Below are positions 10,085 through 20,519 of a DNA stretch of 64,000 nucleotides, piece by piece (position 1 is the first letter of the stretch; each line of letters starts with the position of its first letter). The stretch spans positions 310,001 to 374,000 of the forward strand of contig JAJHTX010000002.1 in the NCBI GenBank assembly GCA_032164295.1. Reading direction: 5' to 3'. A program made the translations under genes and the position numbers. The notes beneath the pieces were generated by a model. That model worked only from the letters and a program-made list of their open reading frames with translations. It did not search any database and was not told where the DNA came from. This stretch comes from Inonotus obliquus (taxonomy: Eukaryota; Basidiomycota; Agaricomycetes; Hymenochaetales; Hymenochaetaceae).

Positions 10085-10300
10085 TTGTGTGTACATTTTT
10101 CCATTGATCGTTGATTGACGTTGCTGATGACGACAATATTGCTGTTCTCCCTCCCTTCTTTGCAAGTTGTTCGCCCCTGTCCCTGCCCTTGCATCTGCAT
10201 CTCCGCATCTCCTCGGCATCCGCTTATGTAAGTTTTGAGAGGTGAAATGGAATTTGAAGAAGTATTTATTATGATTTGCATCTTTCTTCTGTGTAGTGGG
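10085..10300 (+). repeat. Duplicated 3' flank of the left-edge gene
   Basis: This segment matches about 1050-1390, including GACGACA..TTGCTGTTCTCCC and CATCTGCATCTCCGCATC. It starts abruptly inside a truncated block E (about 10088), which marks a duplication breakpoint. It is followed by block P4 exactly as the original is followed by P1. Confidence 0.65.
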
Positions 10301-10301
10301 A

Positions 10302-10510
10302 GAGTGATGACGTAATTGTCGGTGCAGATTCCTTGTCCTTGTGTTGACGTCAGCTTGTCATCTACTCCTACCGGAGAGGAGGTCCCAGATGAATGGATGG
10401 AACGGATCGTTCTGTAGTTTCTAGCTAGCGCCTAACACCGTGACTCCTGCATCTGTATGGTCTACGGATACAGATGCAGATACGGATACGGTTTCACGCT
10501 TTGGATTAAG
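10302..10510 (+). repeat. Repeat block P, copy 4
   Basis: Keeps TGACGTAA (10308-10315) and TGACGTCA (10345-10352) but is shorter than P1. It lies beyond the 3' end of orphan gene copy 3. Confidence 0.5.
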
Positions 10511-10658
10511 GGTCCGGGAGTAGTATATGTACACGAAACCTAGTACTACACTCAGTTACTGTAACTCCTCAGCACATTAATCTACCAATTTCCGTCGAGC
10601 ATCACTGGTCGGATCCACCGACTATGCCTCGTGTTGCCTCCCCTTACTGGACTCGGGA

Positions 10659-11315
10659 TCACGATTCGCTCCAGAAAAGCGATCTAACCCAGTGCAAGCT
10701 ACTCCCCAAGATACTAGTAGTATCCGATCCCGGGCTTGATTTTAGTTTATCGAGAATCAATAACAGTTTCTTCCCAAAGATTTCGTACTTAGTTCTGCCT
10801 ATTTCTGCCTCTTTCTCACTGGCATACACACTGGCATGTAACCATACCCATGCCAGCCTTTTCAGTTCTTCCGAATCACCTTTCGACACCTTATGTAGGA
10901 CAATGCTCAGGATCTTACTCTGCTCTGATATCGGATCGATAAGGTTTTGAAGGTCCTGCTTGACTTCCGAATATTCTTCTTCAACATAGGCCTTCCTTCA
11001 GTGCTCGGCTTTTGTTTTCGCTTCATTTGATGCACCCACAACCTCTTTATGCTTATCTATCACTTGTCCCTCGAGTTTTGCGTAGATGATACGTGCGTTG
11101 TTGTCGTATGAAAACTTTGATAAAATATAATCGGGGATCAAAGAATCCAGGCGTGCATAAATTCTAACTTTACTTCCATCCCACTCTTTGCGCAATTTGT
11201 CCAGCTCTTCTCGCAATTTGTCCGGACTGGCTCTTGGGTGATCTTTCTTAGGCCTTGGGCTCCTGTGATGGCCTGTTGGAGTGGGGCTGCTTGAGGTTCG
11301 TGAACTCTCGGACAT
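10659..11315 (-). pseudogene. Orphan gene family, copy 3 (nonsense codon)
   Basis: The frame starts MSESSRTSSSPTPTG at the ATG ending at 11315 and follows copies 1 and 2. At 10998-11000 the conserved Trp codon TGG (as in copies 1 and 2) has become TGA. The same frame then stays open through the family motif YEIFGKKLL to a stop at 10659. Only one codon change separates it from a 218-residue protein. Its TATA box has also mutated (11579-11586). Truncated expression of about 105 residues is possible. Confidence 0.7.
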
Positions 11316-11578
11316 TGGCAAGATCTTGCTAACAATGAGTGTTGCTTGCTCTTATGATGACAAGTGCTGCCAAAGTCTAGTTTTCTGACTGTGTTAAGGC
11401 AGCACGTTAAGGCGACACCGGTCTTACTTGATTGTCGATGAGGTAATCAATGGTCCAGTCAGTGGATCAGTCAGCCAAGGGTTAATAGGTGTCAACTCAG
11501 TGGAGGGACTTACGCTTAGTACTTTGCACCGAGAGAACAAGAAGTCAAGTTGAGGAGACGAGCCCCTCATACGTGAGG

Positions 11579-11586
11579 TTTATATT
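11579..11586 (-). promoter_or_regulatory. Decayed TATA box, copy 3
   Basis: AATATAAA on the minus strand where the other three copies have TATATAAA, in an otherwise conserved promoter. Confidence 0.45.
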
Positions 11587-11637
11587 GACTGCAGAGGTGA
11601 GACGCAAACTGGGAAATGGAAACGAGGGCTGACCAGA

Positions 11638-12285
11638 GTGAAAAATGCGATGTATGAATCAAGTAACTATGCGACTTTCGTAAGCAATAGCGCCTTCTTT
11701 AGAAACCCAAGAAAGCATCAAGGTGCAAAGCAGAAGCAGGTCATTCCAGAAACAGATGTTGATATTGCGACTGACCTTTGCAAAGTAATTGTTGGCAATG
11801 GCAGGTATGACAAAGCAGTATACGCGAAGGCTTACTGGAACAGGGGGATCATGCCTCACCAATTCAGAGGAAGGTGACGGACTGGAGAATGGTGAGTCTG
11901 CGAGCATCTTTGGTGTGCGTGGACTAGGTCTGGCGGTCGTGCTTAGTGGGTTTGCGTATAGCATGTTTAGCACATGAATTACATTTCACCCTAGCACCAG
12001 TATCAGCTCTTTTCGAACAACGACTCGGAAGATGGTAGGGATGATAAGAGGGATTCGAGTTCAGGCGTCGTCGAAAGCAGATCCAGATCAACGTATGGTG
12101 CGTCAAGACGTAGTTCATCTCGATAACTGAGGTACTGCACGGGAATCGAATAGAGAAGTTGATGTCTCTTATAGTTGGCCCATTCGTCCGCCCATGGTAT
12201 TCTCTAGCAGCGCCACTATCGTTAAGGGATATCATGCAAATATGCATATTCCTTCGTATTTGCCACATGGAACATATTATCATTG
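11638..12285 (+). repeat. Divergent block D, copy 3 (extended)
   Basis: The plus-strand frame 11638-11877 is open for 79 codons (MKNAMYESSNYATFVSNS, later KAVYAKAYWNRG), without the indel found in copies 1 and 2. Homology with copy 4 continues to about 12285, including ARGLG/VRGLG and GFAYSM segments and an acidic Ser/Asp-rich stretch near 12030. This may be the remains of a multi-exon gene transcribed away from the orphan gene. No family recognised. Confidence 0.4.
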
Positions 12286-12287
12286 AT

Positions 12288-13030
12288 TAAACCTTCGGCG
12301 AAAAGGACGGGGAAGTCGCAAGTGGCTCTCGATGGTTCTCATCATTGAGCATAAGCACGAACCTCCACATCAATGAATGAAGGCGGAGAGGGAGCGCAAC
12401 TAATGACAAGAACTCACTGGCGATTATCCACGTTGGCAATCCGGCCGGCGATTCCTCACTAGGGCATAGTCGAGGGCGATGTGCGAGTAGATCAACGAGT
12501 AGTGCAGAGTGTGGACCTACTTCGTGTGGATCACTGATGGTTATGAGATGGACCTTATCCACACCCGGAGGGATGTTGCACAATGAAAATGTAGGTGATG
12601 AGGATGGAAAAGGTACTTGGGTATGCAATGACAATTCCCTGCTGGCGCGGATGTTAACATTCTCCGAGAGAAGAATGGGCTACCAAAACCAGTCCTTCCG
12701 CTGGTCGAAGTATTTGCTGAATCGATGTTGACAAACGCAACTTCCCTGGTTGTCTTCACATGTGTATTGGTCGCAAGTTCCGTCCGGCCCGCTCGGGCTA
12801 CGCATGCGTACACGTGACGGCATAGTGGCTGCGCCATTAGTATCTTCGTCCTCGTCCTGACATTCACGCCTATAAGCCTTCCTTCTCGTGCCCGTCCAGT
12901 CAGGCTTGCCTTGGTCGAATGGCATTGTAAGATAAGGCGGACTCGGGTTGCACAACGACAAATTTAAAACTGTAGTTTGGTTTTGAAAATTGAGATGGAT
13001 GACGTGCTAGCTAGCAAGTAAAAGTTCTCA
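12288..13030. repeat. Repeat blocks S and E, copies 3 and 4
   Basis: Block S (GCGAAAAGGACGGGGAAG) recurs at about 3537, 9470, 12298 and 16375. Block E follows at 12893-12950; on the minus strand it is open for MPFDQGKPDWTGTRRKAYR and on to 12680. The segment 12945-13240 matches 6934-7330, the flank of the hAT-like element, and supplies the empty site. No gene is identified. Confidence 0.5.
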
Positions 13031-13299
13031 CATATCGTTTCCTCGTTGAGCTTTGGGCATGCAATTTCCCATACTTTCCAAAACAGCCCGCTCCTTTGTC
13101 GTGGGCTTATTCTGGTGAGAAACGTTCCCGGGTCGGCCTTCGATGTTCGAAAGCATTTCTGCCCCTCTTTCGGGCCAACTGGAGACCACGGTAGGATCGG
13201 AGTGAAATGTATGCCAGCCTGCAAACTGTAATTTCACGTGCACGATTCGCGTGCGTCTTTGTTTGTCTGTGATTGATTGCCTAAAGTCGGAGAGTCGTT

Positions 13300-13520
13300 T
13301 AATGGTGTAATTGCCGGTGCAATTAATGCTCATTTCCTGGGAATTACCAGAGATTTCTTGTATCGACGTCATTTGGTCTAGATCTCTTAGTATATAGCAT
13401 ATACCGTGACTCGTATAGTATAATATTGGTTTCTTTATTCGTGTATAGTACATATTACTATATTACTATAGTGCGTGTATCTGCATCCCTGTATGATCTA
13501 CAGATACAGATGTGCACGCG
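13300..13520 (+). repeat. Repeat block P, copy 5
   Basis: A worn copy of block P: the CRE octamer reads CGACGTCA near 13374. Like P2 it is followed by block Q. Confidence 0.45.
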
Positions 13521-13629
13521 TTGTACACGAGAAAGGGAGCGTCATGGTCATGGTCATTTCAATACCCATACACGACGACCGACGCGTCGTGTATAAGCAT
13601 CATAAACATCGTATTTAGATCATACAGTA

Positions 13630-15215
13630 CGTCAGTCGAAAACCCGTTCACTTTTTGGATCAAGACGATCTTCCGCATCCCATCCCATCCGAATTTACAG
13701 CACGGTCGCACAGGCACAGGCCAGAAAGGCCAAAATTGAGAAGTGGGATTCTGAGAATCCCTCCCTGACGAGATGGATGAGAAACGTTCAATTGAGTATG
13801 AGAATAAGCAGTAATTACATACAATCATAATATACGCACACATGTATTGTATTGTACTAGAAATGAATGTAAAGAGGATCAGCAAAACAGCAAAACAGTA
13901 AACGGTCTTACGGCTAAAGATACTCAAATATAGCCTGTTTCCAAGCGCGGCCAGGCTAGCAACTAGGACATTGATTCCGTAAGGGAGTGGAGGTCACGCT
14001 TTGAAGCTTGCTGTATACTTCGAAAAGGCGTGTACCGTGGGCATTCAATCATCGGTCATCGGAGACTTCAATCTAGAGCCCAGTGCTTAGGACTCAAGGG
14101 ATTGAATCTTCGTTGGGCTAGCGACTGACTTGTTTATACGATGAACGACCGTCGCCTTGATGTTGCGGTTGAGCTTCGAATGAGCAAATCATATAGACGG
14201 ACCTACCGTATCCTCCTTACATTAGACGTCGATCATCGGACGTCTCGTTCAGAAGCCGGAAAACTTTGAATGTGTAAAATGTTAATGTATGTTGAGGGTA
14301 ATTGCCGGATTGACGGTCAAGGTTCATCATTGCACGGCGAGTCAGGGTACGCACGAAAGCAGACTGTGAGAAATAAGATTGCTCGGTCGTCGAGGTTATC
14401 CGATGGTCGACTGTGACTGCCACCCTCCGGATCAGCAGAGTCCGAAGACGACAGTGTTGGCAAGAAAGTGAAAAGGAGGCCGGTTATTGCAGGTCCGAGG
14501 GTATCCTGTGAATCCATTTAAGCGATAAGCAATAAAGAGGTGATCAGCATTGGCAACAGTGGCAGGAGAGAGATTCGACACAACGGGTGCAATAGCAACG
14601 GTCTGCGGCATCTGTCCATCTGTCCATCCATCTGTCCATTAATTATGCTGCGGACCTTCGAGCAAAGAGTACATATAGTCAACTTCTTAACGTTCAGATA
14701 AAATCGTAGAATGAAGAGACTGGACATCGATCGCCATGAATAGTCAACGCGCATAGACTGAGATGACACCTCTACACTTCTATCATCTTGTTCTCAATTT
14801 CAATACAAGCCAATAACTGAAGCAGTTGAGCATAATTCAGGGGACGCACTTGAATGTCCGACAACACAACTGAAGGGTGCACCCAATCCAAAACACGTGA
14901 GGTTCTCCTCGGGACAGCGTTGTATCTATCGTACTTTCCGGAGTCTCAGTGACGTCTATTGAGTCGCACTGTTTGGTTACAACGAATGAACTCGGTATCT
15001 GTTGTGTGGGTGGGTGAGGAAGAAACGAAGTTCTTCTTATGTAATCAGCTATTTCCCACGCATCGAATACTCTTTCGACTGCTGTCCACAACTTCTCTTG
15101 TCCGCTCTCTGGACTCTACTAGCGTGCAATGCATAACTTCCTTCTCGTTCGGTGTCACTGTACCAGTCGGGCTTGCCTCGGTCGAATGGCATTGTAAACT
15201 CTGGTGCACTCGGGC
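13630..15215. repeat. Repeat block Q, copy 2 with insertion
   Basis: Matches 4975-6065. The conserved minus frame near 14217-14423 again contains SYFSQSAF and DRQSGNY. Between about 14480 and 15030 there is sequence absent from copy 1, possibly an inserted element, although I see no clear terminal repeats. The right end is block E with MPFDRGKPDW on the minus strand. Confidence 0.5.
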
Positions 15216-15572
15216 CGGTTGTCTGCCACTTCATCTATCCATCCCGCTACTGAGTGAATCGACTACGGTGCTTCGCTTAATGGGGACTGTTCAACAGCTC
15301 GCGCCTTGCATGAATCACGCGTCGGAATGAGTCGAGGAAGATTGTAAGAAAACGTAGCCGTTGCTCCGGAAGTCACTTCCGTAACAACCGTTGCGGCGGT
15401 CCAGGAACGCAAGGGACCCAGAATCCCACCAGGCGTACTAACACTAGCTTTATTTCTGTGTGTCTATTTCTAAGCTTGTCGCCGAATTGATACTTCTGCG
15501 GGCAATGTGTGCGCACCGCAGGAGAAGAAGCTCAATGCGCTCAATGAGCACTAGACCCAAGTGCCTCCTTAG

Positions 15573-15779
15573 CGCTGCACGAGATTAGAAAGGCGGGTTG
15601 AGAAGCTGGTGGACTTGCATTTCTCACCGACTAAAGCGGATGAAGACGTGTCTAAACATGCGGCTCCAGCTCCAGACACGGACATGAATACGGTTCGGAA
15701 CAAAACTCCCGTAAACCGACAAAAGAGAAAGAAAAAAAGGCACAAGTACACGAGTCTTGAGCGCCTTCGTCCTTTCTGA
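15573..15779 (+). other. Possible coding remnant, Lys-rich
   Basis: This stretch of about 68 codons is open and has coding-like composition (RLERRVEKLVDL, then a run NRQKRKKKRHK), but it has no start and no recognisable partner exons. The rest of 15230-16350 shows no gene. Confidence 0.2.
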
Positions 15780-16354
15780 CGAGAAGATAGGAGTGTATCG
15801 GGAGTCAGTAAGCCAAGTCGGCGGGATCTATCCGAGCTCGTGACGAATACTCAAAATCTCCATCGCGTGACGTTCCGACATTCCTCACATATAGAATACA
15901 TGTATACCCCTGAAAATGTGAGGTAGTCAGTCCATGCTCTATCAACTGTCGCACTAACCCAATGCTGTGCGAATACGGGGAAAGCAGACCAAAATCGTCT
16001 ACCAATGCCGTAAATCGAGAAAAGAAAGATTAAAAACATGAGATTACGACCTTACACCTAAGACAAGGTGCTGGTCATCCCATGATACCACCTATCACGT
16101 ACTTTGTGACTCAGATTACGGGAGATGGCGAGCCGTTTATCAGAACGCAATCTACGACGCGCGTTGCAAAGTTTCCGTACCACGAGTTCAACCTGCAGTC
16201 GTCGAGCATCCTGCTTCTCATTGAGCGGACAAAGATGGATTCAAGTAAATTTGACGTACAATTTTAGAAGTTTCTACTCATCCAAATGGTCAGTCGGTAA
16301 TAGTGCACGGAGGCACCCTCGAAGCCTTTGCAATGTCCTCGGTGTAGAAAAGGA

Positions 16355-16990
16355 CGTCATCGACAAGACCTTTGGCGAAAAGGACGGGAAAGTCACAAAT
16401 GGTCCTCAATGGTTCTTATCCGCATCACTGAATGAACGTGGAGAAGACGCGCAACTAATGACACGGGGACTCAGCGGCGATCATCCACGTGTGGAATAAT
16501 CCGACGATTTCAAACAAGGGCATCGTCGAGTCGAGGGCGAATTGGTGGTGCAGGTGTGGTCTTAGTTCGTGTGTATCACCGACGGTCCTGTGATAGACCT
16601 CACCCAACGAATGTCGAGGTAATGAGGATGGATGGGAAACCATATCCCACTCCATCCCCATCCCTCGAGTCCTCACGCTGATCGAAACAACCAATAGCAT
16701 GCACGTGATATTGTTCAGGCGGGTAATCCGAATTTAGCGACTTGGAATAATTAGCCTCATATGCTTCTCTGTCCAGCGCTTTCACAAAAACGAGTATCAA
16801 GAGAAAGGGAAATCTTGCTCTACCATATACACCCTCAATTGTCTTATCACGTCTGCAACAGAAAGAAAGACGGCCAATTTGTACTAGCGACGGCTTGATG
16901 CTTTGTAATGTACTTAACAGAGCTTGCGACTAAACAGGCGCTCTTTCACTGAGTCATGGTATGAACACTAGCCTCAGGATTATCGTATTT
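16355..16990. repeat. Block S, copy 4, and unresolved sequence
   Basis: Block S recurs at 16360-16450. The remainder up to the 3' end of orphan gene copy 4 holds no convincing gene. Sequence from about 16985 to 17090 matches the 3' flank of copies 1-3 (CTACACTCAGT..ACT..CCTCAGCAC). Confidence 0.45.
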
Positions 16991-17136
16991 AGCGGGGTGT
17001 AGTATACATGAAGCCTACTACACTCAGTCACTATAACCCCTCAGCACGATCTACCAATCTCCATCCAGCATCACCGGTAACCCACCAACGATTCCTTTCC
17101 TTCATTCTGACTACTAATTCTACTTCCCAGTCAGCC

Positions 17137-17631
17137 TTATCCTACTACGTTTTTTCTTTTTCCCTCCGCCATTTCGGCCAGTTGTGAAATCCCCTCTTCG
17201 AGCTCATCTATGTCTATCTTTCCCTTCTTGGTCTGATCCAACCATATATCTCTTAAAAGCAAAACCATTTTGACGCTTCCTTTATCCAGCACGCGTATGA
17301 AGCTGTCTAGGGTCGCTCTCTGCTTTGATTTCTTAGGGTGGTACTGGGCATCAGGATCAACACTCTCCACAGCGTCTATTTTCTCCTCAAGCCTTCTACT
17401 CTCCTCTTTCAATTTTTCAATTTCCTTGTCGTAAGCTCTTCCATCCGAATACTTTAGATCTATGATCGTTGGGATCGGTTGCTTTTGTAACCACCGTACA
17501 CTTAGCATATCTCTTACAATTCTTGCTACCCCTTCCCGAATTTCCGGGTCCGACGTAGAACCTGTTTCTGAGCTCCTACCTCCAGGTCCTTCTGGAGTGT
17601 GGCCCCTTGGGGTTCCTGATCCCTCGGGCAT
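17137..17631 (-). CDS. Orphan protein, divergent short member (copy 4)
   Basis: The product has 164 residues. The N-terminus MPEGSGTPRGHTPEG aligns with the Ser/Pro/Thr-rich start of the other copies, but the body is divergent. It is highly charged and predicted helical (KEIEKLKEESRRLEEKI is coiled-coil-like), and it lacks the late YEIFGKKLL motif. It retains the family promoter: TATATAAA at 17877-17884 and a leader donor GTAAGTC at 17809-17815. The reading frame is uninterrupted. It may have diverged in function. No known domain. Confidence 0.6.
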   Translation of the reverse strand: MPEGSGTPRGHTPEGPGGRSSETGSTSDPEIREGVARIVRDMLSVRWLQKQPIPTIIDLKYSDGRAYDKEIEKLKEESRRLEEKIDAVESVDPDAQYHPKKSKQRATLDSFIRVLDKGSVKMVLLLRDIWLDQTKKGKIDIDELEEGISQLAEMAEGKRKNVVG

Positions 17632-17876
17632 TCACAATATCTTACTATTGAGTGTTGCTTGTTCTTATGATGACAAGTGCTGCCAAAGTCTAGTTTTCTG
17701 AGTGTGCTAAGGTAACACCGGCCTTACAATTGATGAGGAAAGTCACCAAATATCTTGGAAGGTCGAGTCAGAGGTTCAGACAGCCAATAGGTGTAGAGTC
17801 AGTAGAGAGACTTACGCTATGGTGCACTGAGAGTACAAGAGGTCGAGCTAAGGAGACGAGACCCTCACACGTGGGG

Positions 17877-17884
17877 TTTATATA
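17877..17884 (-). promoter_or_regulatory. TATA box of orphan gene copy 4
   Basis: TATATAAA on the minus strand, in the same position relative to leader donor and ATG as in copies 1 and 2. Confidence 0.55.
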
Positions 17885-17948
17885 GACTGCAGAGGTGAGA
17901 AGCAAACGAGGGAATGGAAAGGAGGGATCAGTCAGCTGACCAGAGTGC

Positions 17949-18860
17949 ATGAACGCAATGTATGAATCAAGTAACTATGCGACTTTCGTGAGCAATAGTA
18001 CCTCCTTCAGAAACACAAGAAAGCGTCAAGGTACAAAGCACGAGCAGGGCATTCCAGAAACAGATTATAATATTGCGACTGACCGTTGCAATGCAACTCT
18101 TAGCAATGGCAGGCGCGAGAAAGTAGTATGCGCGAAGGCCTACTGGAACAGGTGGTCCACGACTCACCAATTTTTGCAATATGACACCGAGCTCCAGGAG
18201 TCAGTACATACGTGTGTTGAGGTTGAGCGGCAAGGGATAACCATGGCACAACGCAGAGGGATATTATAGCACAGTATTCGGCGAGTTCCTATGTTGCCAC
18301 CGTCTTACACCAGACCTAGGAGCAATGATACGGCTGCAGTGAGGACCGCGTCACGGAGACGGGCTCGAGGAACGTGCTGAGCGTGATTGCCTTACCAACG
18401 AAGATTCTCATTCACTTGGCTCAGACAACGCAGAGGAAGGAAAAGGTATGGATAATGGTGGTTTTGCGGGTATCTTTAGTGCGCGTGGGCTAGGTTCGTC
18501 GGACGCACTTTGCGGGTTCGCGTATAGCATGCTAAGAAAGGCGTTACGTTTCACCCTAGAACCAGTATTAACTCTGACGATGGTGAGTTTTCGAATGACG
18601 AATCGGACGGAGATAGCGATGATAAGAAGGATTCGAGTTCTCGAAAGCAGATCTAGATCAGTGTATGATGCATCAAGAGTAGTTTATCGAGAGAAATGTT
18701 GATAATTGAAGTACTGAATGGGGATCAAAAAGAGACCGATGTCTCCAGTGACTAAGTTGATTCGACCGTCGATGATTTTCTCTACATAGTAGCGCCACTA
18801 TCAGTAACGGATATCATAGCAAAGATGTTTATACCTTCGTATTTGCTAAATGGAACGCCA
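17949..18860 (+). repeat. Divergent block D, copy 4 (extended)
   Basis: The plus frame 17949-18269 is open for 106 codons (MNAMYESSNYATFVSNS...). Sequence at 18420-18860 matches 11880-12285 and contains FAGIFSARGLG, GFAYSM and an acidic Asp/Ser-rich segment (SDDGEF, DGDSDDKKDSSS) in different frames. This suggests either exons of one gene or a decayed gene. Unknown function. Confidence 0.4.
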
Positions 18861-18889
18861 CCGTCTAAGAGGGAGTGAAAATAGAAAGC

Positions 18890-19033
18890 CGAACGAGACG
18901 ACCCAGACTTCTTGAATGTCAATCTTCCAAGGAAAGAATCCAGACCGAAATTGTTGAAGTCGATTCAACGGCTCACAGTAGAGCAAGACCTTCGAGTAGT
19001 GTTGATAACCGAAATCCAACTGGGGACCACCAC
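18890..19033 (+). other. Coding-looking fragment
   Basis: The frame after an AG at about 18889 runs 48 codons without a stop and reads like protein (DDPDFLNVNLPRKE, later VEQDLRVVLITEI). No start or family is seen. It may be an exon of the block D gene or a remnant. The remaining sequence to 19605 has nothing I can support beyond a short promoter region for the next gene. Confidence 0.2.
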
Positions 19034-19605
19034 CTAGCATGGTTTAGGAGTCCATCAGTTATGCAGAGCTTGCAGGGAGACTGGCCGGGGAACATGCAGG
19101 TTACAAGAAAGCACCAATATGGAGCGATTGCGTTGATGAGTCACTGATGTATTGGCGGAAGTAGCAGGCAGACAACGAATTGCCGAGGGTCGGATATGCT
19201 AGCAATTACAAAGCCTGATGATTAAGATGGTCAGCAGAAGATCGTGATGCATGAATAATGAAAGGTGGAGACGTCCGATCAGTCGGATTGATCAACGCAG
19301 AGAAATAGTGAAACAACCTTTGAATCGAGCGGGTGGTGTAAAGTGGAGTCCTTCTACAGTTAGAAGATAAGTTGAATGTGGAGTCATCCGCAGCGCGGTA
19401 GATGGAGGTACTCGGCGTGGGAAGAAATTTGAGATAGGTCTTCACCGTTAACCATCATTTCTATTTTAACACCTGTTCGTGTTCTGCGCCGCTACAATCG
19501 GAGTTCTGATACCGCCTCCACCTCATACTGACTAACTCTAGCATCCCAATACCACTGTAGTGAACTCCTGTTTCCTTCATCAACATCAGCCACCTTTCAA
19601 ATAGA

Positions 19606-20519
19606 ATGGCGACGTTGTCCGGAAAGACAATCCTCATCGTTGGCGGGTCCTCAGGCATTGGCTACAGTGTTGCGAAAGCATCTCTTTTGTCACGAGCCTT
19701 GAAGGTCATTATTGCATCCTCCTCCCAGGCCAAGGTCGAATCAGCGCTCGAGAGACTAAAATCCGACTTGTCGACCGCTGGCTCTGTCATTGAAGGAAGC
19801 GCATCCGGAGAGATAGTGGATGCAAGTGACTCGAAGAGCGTGAAGGCTCTTCTAGAGCGCGTAGGCGAAGTCGACCACCTTGTGTGGACGAGTGGAGATG
19901 TGCTCAAGACTGGATTCCCAGACATAGATCTTGACGCGAATAAGAGTAAGTAGCTTCCTCCCCTTTGAATACGGCTATCGATTAACAACATATGTCATCT
20001 GCAGATACCTTCGACGTGCGTTTCTGGGGCGCGTTCACTGCTGCTCAGGTGGCAAAGATCCGCCCTGGTGGCTCTATTACGTTCACTATAGGCCAAGCTA
20101 TCGTTAAGCCATACAAGGGCTGGTCTCTGGTTACAGGAATTGCCGGAGCGGTTGATTCGCTTACTCGAGGACTTGCGGTCGACCTCGCACCTATCCGTGT
20201 TAACGTTGTTAGTCCCGGTGTCGTCAAAACCGAGGTACGTGCTCATTCGTGCTTATTATATTCAATCTTATCTCTTCATAGTTGTGGGATTCGTTTGACC
20301 CACAAGTAAGGGATCACGCTTTCGAGAATGCGACTAAGACGTTGTTGGTTCAACACGTTGGCGAACCAGACGAAATTGCGGAAGCATACCTTTTCTTGAT
20401 GAAGTAAGATCATATCTTACTATATTTTTTTCGCAGAGCCGCTAACAGTAGTATTGTTCAGGTGTTCTTACATCACAGGTCAACGCATTGAGGTAGATGG
20501 AGGAGGAAAGTACGTATGA
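19606..20519 (+). CDS. Atypical short-chain dehydrogenase/reductase
   Basis: Four exons (19606-19945, 20005-20234, 20282-20403, 20462-20519) give 249 residues, normal for a single-domain SDR. The Rossmann glycine motif GGSSGIG is at residues 13-19, and the late motifs RVNVVSPG and ITGQ..EVDGG are present. In the catalytic segment the usual Tyr-x-x-x-Lys is absent: the aligned stretch is YKGWSLVTGIAGAVDSL, so the general acid/base pair seems replaced. Several bacterial and fungal SDRs of this kind exist; substrate unknown. Probable cytosolic NAD(P)-dependent oxidoreductase or a non-catalytic NAD(P)-binding protein. Introns are 45-60 bases with good GT-AG sites. Confidence 0.85.
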
